Shown here: piece after piece, positions 43,242 to 52,460 of the stretch
Layout: every line of letters starts with the position of its first letter
Numbering within the stretch: position 1 is the first letter of the stretch
Source of the DNA: Allomyces arbusculus
Lineage: Eukaryota > Blastocladiomycota > Blastocladiomycetes > Blastocladiales > Blastocladiaceae
Direction: 5' to 3'
DNA length: 64,000 nt
Assembly: GCA_027604705.1 (NCBI GenBank)
Contig: JADHYV010000053.1
Coordinates: 5,344-69,343, forward strand
The notes under the pieces: model-generated
The model's database searches: none
What the model saw: only the letters and a program-made list of their open reading frames with translations
What the model was told of the DNA's origin: nothing
Translations under genes and position numbers: made by a program

Positions 43242-43872
43242 TTAGTGGCCGGCGTGCGCGGCGCCCTCCTTGGTGTGGTACCAGGCGTACTTGTCCTTGC
43301 AGTACTTGAACATGCTGTAGCCAATCAGGAACGGCGGGATGATGTAGGGCGCCTGCGCGGTCGTGCGGCGGACAACGTTGAAGACACCCTTCTTGAAGGC
43401 GCCGGCAAACGCGCGCTGGCGGAACGGGGAAATCTGGTACGTGACAATGCCCGTCTGCGCCTGGTGCGGACCGCCTACAAACGCGCGAGAACGAGTGAGA
43501 GGGGTGGCACGGTCAGGCAGGGCGTGTCGACGATGGGAGGGAGCCGCGACCACGCGAACGGCGTGCGACGGGCGAGTTGGATGCGCGGAACAAGCGAGCG
43601 TGGAGTGGGATACGTACGCATCTGACCCCACCAACCTACGATATCGTGGCAAACCGAAGCGGTGGTCAGTTATTCGTCCACCAAAGCTGAGTGCGCGCGA
43701 TGCCGCAAACTGCCCCTGCCCCGTTCTTGCACTGCCGGTGGGCTCCGCCACATAGGCGGCAATCTTGGGTTACCATGCATTGTTGACAGCACTCGAGGCA
43801 GGGGCGAGGTTGCCGGCGTCGAAGGAGCAGCGTTCGCGACGGCGTACCAATGTAAGCACCGCCGCCAGCCAT
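43242..43872 (-). CDS. QCR8: ubiquinol-cytochrome c reductase subunit 8
   Basis: Small structural subunit of mitochondrial complex III. Exon 1 (43872-43848) encodes MAGGGAYI and one base of Gly; a 373-nt intron (GTACGC...TTGTAG) follows, long for this genome; exon 2 is 43474-43242. The product is 85 residues: GGPHQAQTGIVTYQISPFRQ, RAFAGAFKKGVFNVVRRTTA, then YIIPPFLIGYSMFKYCKDKY and AWYHTKEGAAHAGH. 'GIVTYxxSPxxQxAFAG' and the single membrane helix after PPF are typical of Qcr8. The gene is convergent with TMEM14. Confidence 0.9.
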
Positions 43873-44083
43873 GATGAACGAGTTTGCGAGAAGTGTCGAG
43901 CACGGGTCGAGTCGGCACGGCACGAACAAGTGTTGTCGGCGAATGGAGGACCTGTCCAAGTTGTTGTTGAAGCAGCATCACAGGCAAGCGAAACGAGGTT
44001 GTTCAATCGTAACACGTGCGTGCGACGGTTTTGACGGAACAAAAATTTTGGAACTCAAGCTCTTAATTACTTTTGATGACCAC

Positions 44084-44154
44084 GGATGTATAGTCTAGTG
44101 GTGTGGCGCCAGTTTTGGGTACTGGAGGTCCTGGGTTCAATCCCAGTCTGCCCC
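44084..44154 (+). tRNA. tRNA-Pro(UGG)-like sequence, probably degenerate
   Basis: A cloverleaf can be folded: D-arm with A-box TAGTCTAGTGG; anticodon stem CCAGT/ACTGG with 7-nt loop TTTGGGT and anticodon UGG; T-arm CTGGG/CCCAG with B-box GGGTTCAATCC. Departures from a normal tRNA are a six-base T loop and an acceptor stem (GGATGTA against TCTGCCC) with several mismatches. The core closely matches fungal tRNA-Pro. It is therefore either a decayed tRNA gene or a tRNA-derived element such as a SINE head. It marks the left edge of a lower-GC island. Confidence 0.55.
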
Positions 44155-44709
44155 CTTTGTATTCAATTTTGGCTTTGTTGCTCTCACGAACATCAAATTT
44201 CATGCATTTGGAGTTGAGCCTGTTGAGCCCAGCTGCTATTTGCCCCCCTCTTGATGCTGTTTGTGGCAGCTGGATCAGACAAGTGCTGGATCAGACATGT
44301 TTCCTGGATCTGGTTGCTAATGAGCTGAAACGTGCTTTTCTGCAGACACACCTGATTTTCCGCCTGTGCACATCGTCCTTTTCACGTGTGCCCCATTCTA
44401 TCTCTATTGCTGGTGGTAGTGAGACTTCTGCACCCAACAATTGATGGTTCACAAACCATTTCTTGACGCCATGATTCTAACGATTGCTCTTGAATTTTGT
44501 GACGCTTCCTGATGGTCCACTTGCTTGGAGAGCTCAGCTTCAGGGATGGTGGTGTTGTCATCTGCATGCATTGCCAATGTGGTGCTGAATTCAATGCACG
44601 TGCACCATGATGATTTCATGGCCAACACAGCGTCAGTGGACTGTTTAAAATTGCCATCATGAAGTGTGCAGTCCCAGCTTGTGGCGATTTTGTTTTAAAA
44701 AACAGCGGG

Positions 44710-44970
44710 TCAACTAACCCTGCACTTTCTCTCACCCATCCAGATGGGAGCCTGGTCAACATCACCAGGCCAAGTACCACCCTGGTCAGCATCAAGGTAC
44801 TGTGGCTGGACTGAGTAAGATGTGGCCACTCGGATTTCATTGAGCTGCACCACCTTGTTGAACCGCCCAACACCATCCTCAACAAGATTGCCAACTTGGG
44901 GGTTGCCAGGACGGCAAACAGTGCGGTCTGCAAGGCGGCATGTCACATCAAGACTGTAAGCAGTTGCCAT
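44710..44970 (-). CDS. hypothetical 86-residue protein in lower-GC island
   Basis: A frame starting MATAYSLDVTCRLADRTVCR and including VGNLVEDGVGRFNKVVQLNE reads like a folded protein but matches no family I recognise. Codons end in A/T far more often than in neighbouring genes. It may be a fragment of a larger spliced gene (open upstream to 45225). Confidence 0.25.
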   Translation of the reverse strand: MATAYSLDVTCRLADRTVCRPGNPQVGNLVEDGVGRFNKVVQLNEIRVATSYSVQPQYLDADQGGTWPGDVDQAPIWMGERKCRVS

Positions 44971-45241
44971 GTTGGGCTGCAAACTTAGTGTGGGGCCGTG
45001 CGGGGCCTTGAGGTGGTGAGTTGAGAGGTTGGTAATCAGAGGGCGAGTGTTAAAGACGATTGGGCTGTGCTGGATGCAGTCTGCACTGCACTGGTTGGAT
45101 TTCGAAATTGCTTGTGCAGAAGCGTGCATTGGAGCAGGTGGTCTTACAGGGGTTTTATATACGTGGCAAAGGTTGTCATGGCAAGGAGTAATGCGAAACA
45201 ATTCGAATTTCAACCAACTTGGCAAACCGCCATCCTTCTCA

Positions 45242-45440
45242 TCACAAGATGCATTTTATCATTCTGACAAGGACGTCCCACGTCAGAAAAGATTGAACCG
45301 TGTCAGCTCAAGGGTCACAAAAGGCATTCTTTCATATCAACAAGGACGTTCCATGTCAGAAAAGAATGAACCGTGTCAGCCCAAGGGTTACAAATACATT
45401 TTTTCATACCAACAAGGACTCACATCAGCCAAAATGATGT
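45242..45440. repeat. 73-bp tandem repeat, about 2.7 copies
   Basis: Units start at 45242, 45315 and 45388. Each contains a CAACAAGGACGTTCC-type block and GTGTCAGCCCAAGGG. The third copy is partial and diverges near 45435. The copies differ by roughly 10-15 percent by eye. Confidence 0.8.
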
Positions 45441-46018
45441 GGTCATGCATCAGTCTTTGGTGCGCCAGCAGGCCCAGACTCGTCTGGCCTCAGTCAGCCT
45501 GCATCCAAGACCATGTGACAGCACACAGTCACAACCACCAACGTGCTGCAGCCTTCGTCATAGCTCCACATCCTCGATGGCGCGCGTGAGAGTGTGATGG
45601 CGAGTGAGGAGCATGCTCGCTTGCACATGCTCAATTGGCTTCGATGGTACTCTGGATGGTGTAACTCCGTTTTTGTCGTTTGGTATATGAAGGACCAGGC
45701 CGCCTTGTCGCGGTCCAGCAGAGTTCTTCCACTAAACCTGGTCTAATTCCTGTCACAAAAGCTCACAAAAAATCTAAGACAGGTGAAAATCAATCAAGTA
45801 TTGAAATTTTGATCAAGACAGCTGATCAACAAATTTAAACGGAATACAGGATAACAAAGCCACAGCCACACTGCTGAAATCGCACCCACAATCCCGCAAC
45901 AGTGCAAATCTACTGCTGCCTGATGCTATCGCTGCCGCTGTTGCTGCCGCTCATGCTGTTTCCGGGCTGCATCGGCTACCAAAACCCGCTCAATCGTGTG
46001 CAGCGCTGCATCCCAGTC

Positions 46019-46940
46019 TCAAACGCCATTTACGTTGCGGCGCATCTGCTTCTCATGAAGCAGCGTATGGGCCCTTGTCCCACGATGGCCTTGATAAATG
46101 CGGATGTTACCATGATTGTCGAAATTGAAGCAATGACATATCGTTTCGGCACGCATCCATTTGGTTATCTGCGGGAACGAGGCCTTGAAATCATACTGGA
46201 CAACGAGGTCGTCCTTCTCCACTGGCCAGTTGGCCAGCGTAAACCGATTCAGCCCAAATCCAAGATTTTTGTGCGGATAAAGCTCAAGCACATCAATGCC
46301 AGCAGGGTGCGGGTCGACAAAGGCACGTTCAGCCGCCCACATAAGCTCATTCAGGTTTTTGAAATAAACATGCGTCTTGACATGCCCAAATGCAGTCGTC
46401 ACGTCAAACCGAGTGGTCCGGTCCTCCTGCACGCAGCCGAGGCCGACATTGAGCGACTCAAGCCCAGCTGTCAGGTGCGTGAAGGCGGTCGCAAATGTAC
46501 CTGGCTCAGCAGGAGTCGGAAGCGGGATGAACTTAGGGTAGTCAGCAACAGCCAAATCGTTGGGCGCATCTGTGACGCGCTTGAGGTAGACGTGGTAGTA
46601 CTTGCAGACCTCGTAATTATATGTGAGTGTGATCCCGTCGCCATTGCCGCGGAAGATTGGCAAGGAGCGTGTTGGCGGCAGAATGGGTCGTAATGCCAGC
46701 AAATGGTTGCCGTCCAGGCGACACACAGTGCACGCCTGCCCACGCATCGATGGAGTCAAGAGTCAGGTGCCACATATGGGCATGAACATCGTGGTTCTCA
46801 ATGCCAAAGACAATTTCAGCAAGGCCGAACAACGTGTTCGAGCTGAGCAGCTTGATCTTGCGCTTGGGTTTGAGAAGGACCATGAAGTGGTAAATGTGCC
46901 TGGCTGGTGCGAGAGCAGCGTTATGAGCGTGACCAAGCAT
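46019..46940 (-). CDS. pRiA4b ORF-3-like domain protein (tentative)
   Basis: The first part (46940 to about 46750) reads MLGHAHNAALAPARHIYHFM, VLLKPKRKIKLLSSNTLFGL and AEIVFGIENHDVHAHMWHLT. The reading then passes into a second frame, by an unseen splice or an indel, giving NHLLALRPILPPTRSLPIFR, GDGITLTYNYEVCKYYHVYL and KRVTDAPNDLAVADYPKFIP, and continues to the stop at 46019. The order 'LxLLAEIVxGxENxHxHxF ... LTYxYDxGxxxxHxVxLxxV ... YP' resembles the PRiA4b/ORF-3 family (PF07929), common in bacteria and patchy in fungi. The biochemical role is not established. The plus-strand frame over the same bases has a hydrophobic start but is less protein-like. Confidence 0.4.
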
Positions 46941-47873
46941 TGTGTGAAGTTAGAACTGTTGACAGCGGGTGGTCGGAGTACTTGTTCTTGATCAAGTCGA
47001 TCAAAGCTGCTCGCCCTTGGAATGGGCAGTGGTCGGGAGAGAGAGAGAGAGGGAGGGAGAGAGGGGAGAAGTAGGGAGAAGTCGGGAGACGTGGAAGCGA
47101 AGTGACGTGGAGGACTCGCAAACTTTGCATCCGCAGGCGGTTGGTCATGCATGTGCGTGCAGATGGACAATTAATTCTCAACTGGATCAGTTCGCGTCGA
47201 AACGAGTTAAGGCAGCCCAATGGATGTAATATAGAGATGTATGCACAAGAAGATCGAAACGCCGGCGCCGATGAACAGGAACAAGAAGAAAAGAGAGCGA
47301 TGACAGGAATATGAACAATGACGGCTCGTGTGCGCCGTTCCAATCACGCGTGACGTCGTGCACGATCTACCCCCGCACGTTCACGGCGCCGACGCGAGCA
47401 ACGAACGGGAACGCACAAAGGCCTCAACGATGCATGGGCGGCCCGTGGAAAATGTACAGTGGTGGAGAGAAAGCGACCGGTCGGGAACGAACAGGAATAC
47501 AAGACGAGCTGGAAGGTCTTGGCGCAACGAACGGCGTGCACCGAGAAAACGACGGCGCGGTGACCGTGATGCCATGGACCGGCCGCGGCAACAGTGATTT
47601 GGAAAAGGTTCAGAAGCTCGACGGTCTAGATGGATGACGATGGGGCGGCACCGAGATGAGAATCGTGGCGGTTAGTGCACCGTCAAGCGAAGGAACCCGG
47701 ATAGCAACGTTCCGGTTCGAACAGGGCGCGCTCAACACTGCATCCGACCCGACCGTCGTGCCCATCCGCGTTGCACGCAATGTCGAATGGCATGCATCGC
47801 ACCACGACCAGTGCCCAATCAGTCGCGCACGTACCGATACGTCTCCACCCAAGGGTGGCCGCGAGCAGAGGGC
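46941..47873. other. intergenic region with GA-rich tract
   Basis: About 930 bp. A GAGAGAGGGAGG-type purine tract lies at 47035-47095. No gene is supported; open frames on both strands lack domain signals. Confidence 0.4.
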
Positions 47874-48299
47874 TCAGTGGTCGTAAATGTCGCTGAGCAA
47901 GTTCTTTTCGAGAATGTACTTGCCGACCTTGTACTTTTGCGACTCTTCGTAGGCGTACTCGTACTTCCACCCGACCACGGCGCCGCAATGGATGCAGCGA
48001 ATGTCGCGCACCGTGTGCAGGCCTGTCGTCATGTGGCGGTCCTCGGCGGGGCCTACGTGTAGGTCGTTGCGCTCGCGTTAATCGTGGTCGCAATGCATGG
48101 CCGTCGCGATCCGCCGAGTTGAAGTACCTTCGGCAACATTGACGACCTTGTCAAACAGGAACGCGCGGCCCGTCTGGCCCTGGAACTGCTTGGAGATAAT
48201 GAGCGAGTGCGTCGACAGATGCGTCTGGCACGTCGCGCACACGTAGATGCGGTTATTGGTGTCGGGCGCGTGCAGGTAGTGCTTGTGCAGCTGGCCCAT
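47874..48299 (-). CDS. Yippee-like zinc-binding protein
   Basis: Yippee/YPEL family, related in fold to Mis18 and cereblon; eukaryotic YPEL5 works with the CTLH/GID E3 ligase. Exons 48299-48128 and 48052-47874 give 116 residues. [20 protein letters not shown] is followed by the zinc ligands CATCQTHL (CxxC) and [20 protein letters not shown] (CxxC). Other family marks are the [20 protein letters not shown] block and [16 protein letters not shown]. Splicing across GTACTT...CGTAG restores [17 protein letters not shown], matching 'GPAEERxLLTGLHxVxDI'. Confidence 0.92.
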
Positions 48300-49322
48300 G
48301 GTGAATGGGTTGGTGCTCGGAAAACGAGCAGGGCAATGATGGGGGGGGGGGGGGGTGCACGCGCGGACCTATCGTGGGCGCAATGACGGGGATTAGTGCC
48401 GTTAATGGATCTAATTGGGCCCCGTTGGCGTCGAGGCTGGAAACGTGCGGGAATGGATGGAAAAGGAGGGGAAACTCGACCGTGCCGTGGCGCGCGAGCG
48501 ATCGGCACGGGGCGCGGGGCACGAGAGGCAGTGCGGGTGTTGTCGGGCAGAACGCGTCGGCGGATACTCGGTCGGCGACACGGGAAGATGTGGAGAAGCG
48601 TGCAGCGGTCGCCGCACGATTTCCGGCTCGCGAACGGCAAGCAGGGTTGACGGGCGGCGGCGCGGATTGGCAGAGCGTCGGTGGGCCGAGGCACGCACAG
48701 ATGGGCGACGGTTGGTGGCGTGCGGTCGGTGTCGATGGATGCGGATGGAGACTGCAGCGTGGACGTAATTGTTGGTGTGGACGTAATTGTTGGCGTGGTG
48801 GAGTGCACGTCGGCGAGGCGAGATGAACGAGTGTGGTTGCGAGAGTTGCTTTCTGCGAAGGACCGCGGTCACGACGATGATGGCCCAGCAGCGCTCGAAA
48901 CCGCCCTCGGAAAGCGCATGGCACGGGTTGTGGCTGCTTTCGGCTCTGATTGCGCGCGCGATTCTCATGGGGTTCGCAGCATTATTTCCGCAAGGTCGTT
49001 CGCACAGCGTTGCGTGAAGTTGCGCTGGCGTGCCGGTTGCGAGCAGGTTGCCGTTGCTCTGCGCCGTGCTTTCCCGAGTCTTGCCACGCACGTGGCTCCA
49101 GTCGCTGCTGTCCCGCAGTCGACAATAACGCGTCTCGCACTCGACGCAACAACGACCTCCCCGCTCGGCACGCTTTCGAATGCAACTTGATCGCGGTTTG
49201 TCAAAGGTCTCAATAAGACTGTCGGTGGGCCACGATAACCGACTCAAACGAACTACGCATCGTGTTAACGCCCTCATATATCGCCGGGTAGCTCCAAAGC
49301 GACCCTCCCGCCGACTGTTCCT
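48300..49322. other. intergenic region with poly-G tract
   Basis: About 1 kb. A 15-nt G run lies at 48341-48355, only about 40 nt upstream of the Yippee start codon. Long open frames here (for example 48305-48826 plus) are GC-driven and carry no domain. Confidence 0.4.
48341..48355. repeat. poly-G tract (15 nt) in Yippee 5' region
   Basis: Run of 15 G on the plus strand (C on the coding strand of the Yippee gene), about 42 nt upstream of its start codon, so probably in the 5' UTR or core promoter. Confidence 0.85.
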
Positions 49323-50910
49323 CTACTCGCCGACTTCAGTCACAGCCGCGGAATGTTGCTCGTCCTTCAACACGTCGGGCCCACCCGCCGCGTGCAGGTG
49401 CCGCAGCGCGCGCACCGAAATGTTGGTCACCACGTCCAGATCGGCGAGCTGGACCTTGGCCGCCATGGCTGGGAGCAGGTGCTGCTGCAGCGCCATGCCC
49501 GCGATCCCCATGTAGGTGTGCAACAAATCTACCAACGTCGCGCCGTCAGTCCGTCCGTCGCTCAATCCGCACCCATCCGCATTCTATCGACCCCACGTAC
49601 CCGGCGGACTCGTCGCGTCTTTGCTCAACCCGCCAAATAGCGTGCGCTGCGAGCACAGGAATAGTGCATTTTTGTCCGGGTCAATCAAATCGAGCGCATC
49701 GAGCATCTCCAGCGACGCGCCAATCCAGAACGAGTAGCACGTGTCGTTGGGCTTGCCGATGCGGCCAGAGTACCCGAGTTCCTGCCGCGCCACGGCCCAG
49801 TGGATCAGGGCTGACCGGTCGCGGATGCGGTCGAGCGCGTCGAGCAGCGCGAGCGCCGCGATGGCGCAGTACGTGTACCCGCCTAACAGGATCGGTGAAA
49901 GACATGTGCTTGAGCAGCTGAGAGGAGGCGGAGGGTGGGATACGTACCGTGCGCCTCGCTCGACGGCTTGAGCCCGAACCCGCCCTCGTACGTCTGGTTG
50001 TGAGAGAACCGGGTCAGAGAACCACTTCTGCAACATGACCACGGCAAATCAGGAACGCACCTGCTTGGCCACAATGTACTCGATCGCCGCATCGCGTGCC
50101 GCCGGCGCCAGTGGGATCCCAAGCAGTTTGTGCGTGACCATGGCGCAGTACCCGAACCGCAAGTCGGTCAGATCCTCGGGCTGCGACTCGTACTGGCGGT
50201 ACCTAGAGGGGTCCAGCAAAGTGGTAAATGCACCGCGATCGGGCAGTGCGGAATGACCATAACGAACCCGCCCGTGGTCGGCGACTGCAGCCGATGCAGC
50301 CACTTGGCAATGGCCTTCCTGTTCACGGCGGCCAGCGTGTCGCCGAGAATCACGAGACAGACGAGTGCGCTGTAGGTCGACGCAAGGTCGGCCTCCGGGA
50401 TCTGGGATGGCGCCGGGAGCAGGCATGAGCTTGTCGTCGGCGCATTCGCGTTGCCGAAAACTGAAAACGAACATGATCCGAGCCCACAAATCCGCCTAAA
50501 AAACGTGCAACCGCATTAGAAATGGCACACGCCACGTTCAATCCATTCCAACCCAACCGGAATCACGCACCATGCGGATGCTGCAGCGAGTACACCCACT
50601 TGACGAGCGCGACTTTCGTCTCCGTATCCACCTCCTTGTCGAGATGCCCCATGACATCAAGCGTCGCGAGAATAAGCTGCACGAGCGTGAGCCGCTGGCC
50701 GTGCATCGACGTGTACGCCGACGGCGTGTGCACGATATGCCGGCGCAAAAACGCGGCTGCCGCCGCCTTGTCGAGGTCCATGTCGTCCTCTTCTTCCTCG
50801 TCGTCGTCGTTCTTCGTGGACGACGAGGCACGCGGCGCGGCGCTCGGAGCGACGGGTGCTGCCGTGGGCGTGGGTTTGGTGGTCGTCGGTGCAGGCGCGG
50901 CTGGCTTCAT
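49323..50910 (-). CDS. CDC43: geranylgeranyltransferase type I beta subunit
   Basis: Catalytic beta subunit of GGTase-I, which prenylates CaaX proteins such as Rho GTPases. Exon 1 (50910-50571) has a Pro/Thr and acidic N-terminal extension, then FLRRHIVHTPSAYTSMHGQR and LTLVQLILATLDVMGHLDKE. A very short exon after TTTTTTAG (about 50495) restores GGFVGSDH (family GFRGS). Later blocks are ADLASTYSALVCLVILGDTL, DLTDLRFGYCAMVTHKLLG, TYEGGFGLKPSSEAHG, YTYCAIAALALLDALD, GYSGRIGKPNDTCYSFWIGA (which has the zinc-binding D-x-C of CYSFW) and, in the final exon, HTYMGIAGMALQQHLLP, with the zinc-ligand His. About six or seven exons, not all boundaries fixed. 'GRxNKPxDTCYSFW' favours GGTase-I over FTase or RabGGTase. 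Confidence 0.85.
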
Positions 50911-52460
50911 GGTGCTTGTCAGGTGGCTGTGACGCGTTGGATCGGGTCGTGGGTGGATGCGGCGGTGCTGATGCTGCAAGTGCCGTGCTGATTTGGCTGA
51001 GAGATTGATGGTGGGTGGTGGCGACGGGTCGGCGTAGTGAGGTGTGAAGAGCGCGTCGAAGTGGCGAACCATCCATCACCAGGGCGAAAGAGTGGCGAAA
51101 GGCTGCATCCCCAGGCCCACGTCAGATTCCCACCAACAAAACGAGAGCAATAAATCGCAAACGACGACAAACCGGCCCAAAACAGAAATTCAGCGGATAA
51201 TGCAAGGCCACGAAGAGGAAGCAAGAGGAAACGAACTGACGACCGCACCAACCGTATCAGCGCTGCCGTTGCCTACCCGCTGGATCCAACGGCAATGGGA
51301 GCGACAAATCATCCAAACGGACAGAGGAACAGAGAAGCACCACAAATGGTATCCATCGGGGCAGAGCGATACGACTGTATCTGGCACCTCAGGATTTCGC
51401 TGAAACTTTGTGCTATCTGGAGTTGTTCTCGATACTGCTGGGCAGTTTTTTTTTTTTTTTTTTTTGTTTCTTCTTTTGTTTTTTTTTTTTGGAACAGAGC
51501 ATTGAGACGATTGCAGCTTCGATGCGCAAATACGGCTGGCACCAACATTGGAGAGAGACTAAAATGGATGGGTCGGCGAGTAGATCCGTGAGCAACCACA
51601 TTGGCAATCTCTTGATAAATATCAAAGCATGAGCGCTCCTCGCAATGAAATTCGTCGAGGCAGTCATCGACGCCGTCCAGGAGAGCAGTAACCACACAAT
51701 GTGAGCGCCGTGGTCGTCACGGTGCTGGCCGTGCTCGAAAAAGCGCTAAACAAGTGGACAAACCAAATGCGACATTTTTGTCAAGGGTCAAGCTCATTCT
51801 CAAGACGAGGCAGCATAGCCGATGTGATGAGAAACTGCAAATCATGCTCTTCCCAGCTCAAATGTATCAGCCTTGGTCGCAATGCTCTTGGCAATGATAA
51901 CTTTGGAGCGGGAAGAAATTGACGATATATTGAACGTGGGTGTTCGTCCTCCAAACAACACACAACCGCCGCACCCAACCATTGCACACAACGCAACAAG
52001 AAATTGACACCGTTTCGAAGGGGAACGACCTCACCCGTGAGTCACGCGCGACCTGCTCAAAAAATGCAGTCCTGTCACAGGCACGTCTCATCCCAGCATG
52101 CACGCCTCATGCCAGCATGCAGCCGATCTGACCAGTACTTGACTTTGTGCTTCAGGCTTGCATCCGCGGTGCTGCTCGCAGCGGGCGGCCCATGCTGATG
52201 CGGCACGGCGGTGCCGAGGATCGATCGGAGCGCCTGCAGCGGGTGTGATCGTGGGATGGGTGTGGCAGCCTGTCATGTCGGGAGGGAGACACTGTGCCCC
52301 ACCGCACCGCCGGCAGCTGTCTTTCTCTTCTCGACCGAACCGCCGCGACCGTGACATCGTCGACGGCGACCGAGGGCCCGTACTACGCAGCGACACGACA
52401 CGGCACCTGCCGCAACTACATCTGCACGCTCCCGCTTGCCACTTGCGCCCGCCATCAACC
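50911..52460. other. divergent intergenic region CDC43 / MSH6
   Basis: About 1.55 kb. It holds a T-rich microsatellite (51446-51490). Open frames are short and domain-free. It presumably contains both promoters. Confidence 0.45.
51446..51490. repeat. poly-T / T-rich tract
   Basis: A run of 20 T at 51446-51465, then GTTTCTTCTTTTG, then a second run of 12 T. Such a tract on the plus strand could also be the reverse complement of a poly-A tail of a retroposed sequence on the minus strand, but no target duplication was identified. Confidence 0.8.

Larger units (their letters stand above)
44155..45890. other. lower-GC region, unassigned
   Basis: 1.7 kb with visibly lower GC and different codon texture from the flanking genes. 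It contains a short minus-strand frame (44710-44970) and a 73-bp tandem repeat (45242-45440). No transposase, integrase or reverse transcriptase motif was seen. It may be an inserted element with no recognisable genes, or non-coding DNA. Confidence 0.4.

Noticed and set aside
45902-46693. 263-codon plus-strand frame with a signal-peptide-like start
   Set aside because: The opposite strand reads far more like a folded protein and matches the pRiA4b pattern. The hydrophobic start comes from a CTG/CTGCCG-rich repeat.
51446-51490. Poly-T tract as evidence for a LINE or processed pseudogene on the minus strand
   Set aside because: No upstream coding relic and no target-site duplication was found, so it is recorded only as a simple repeat.
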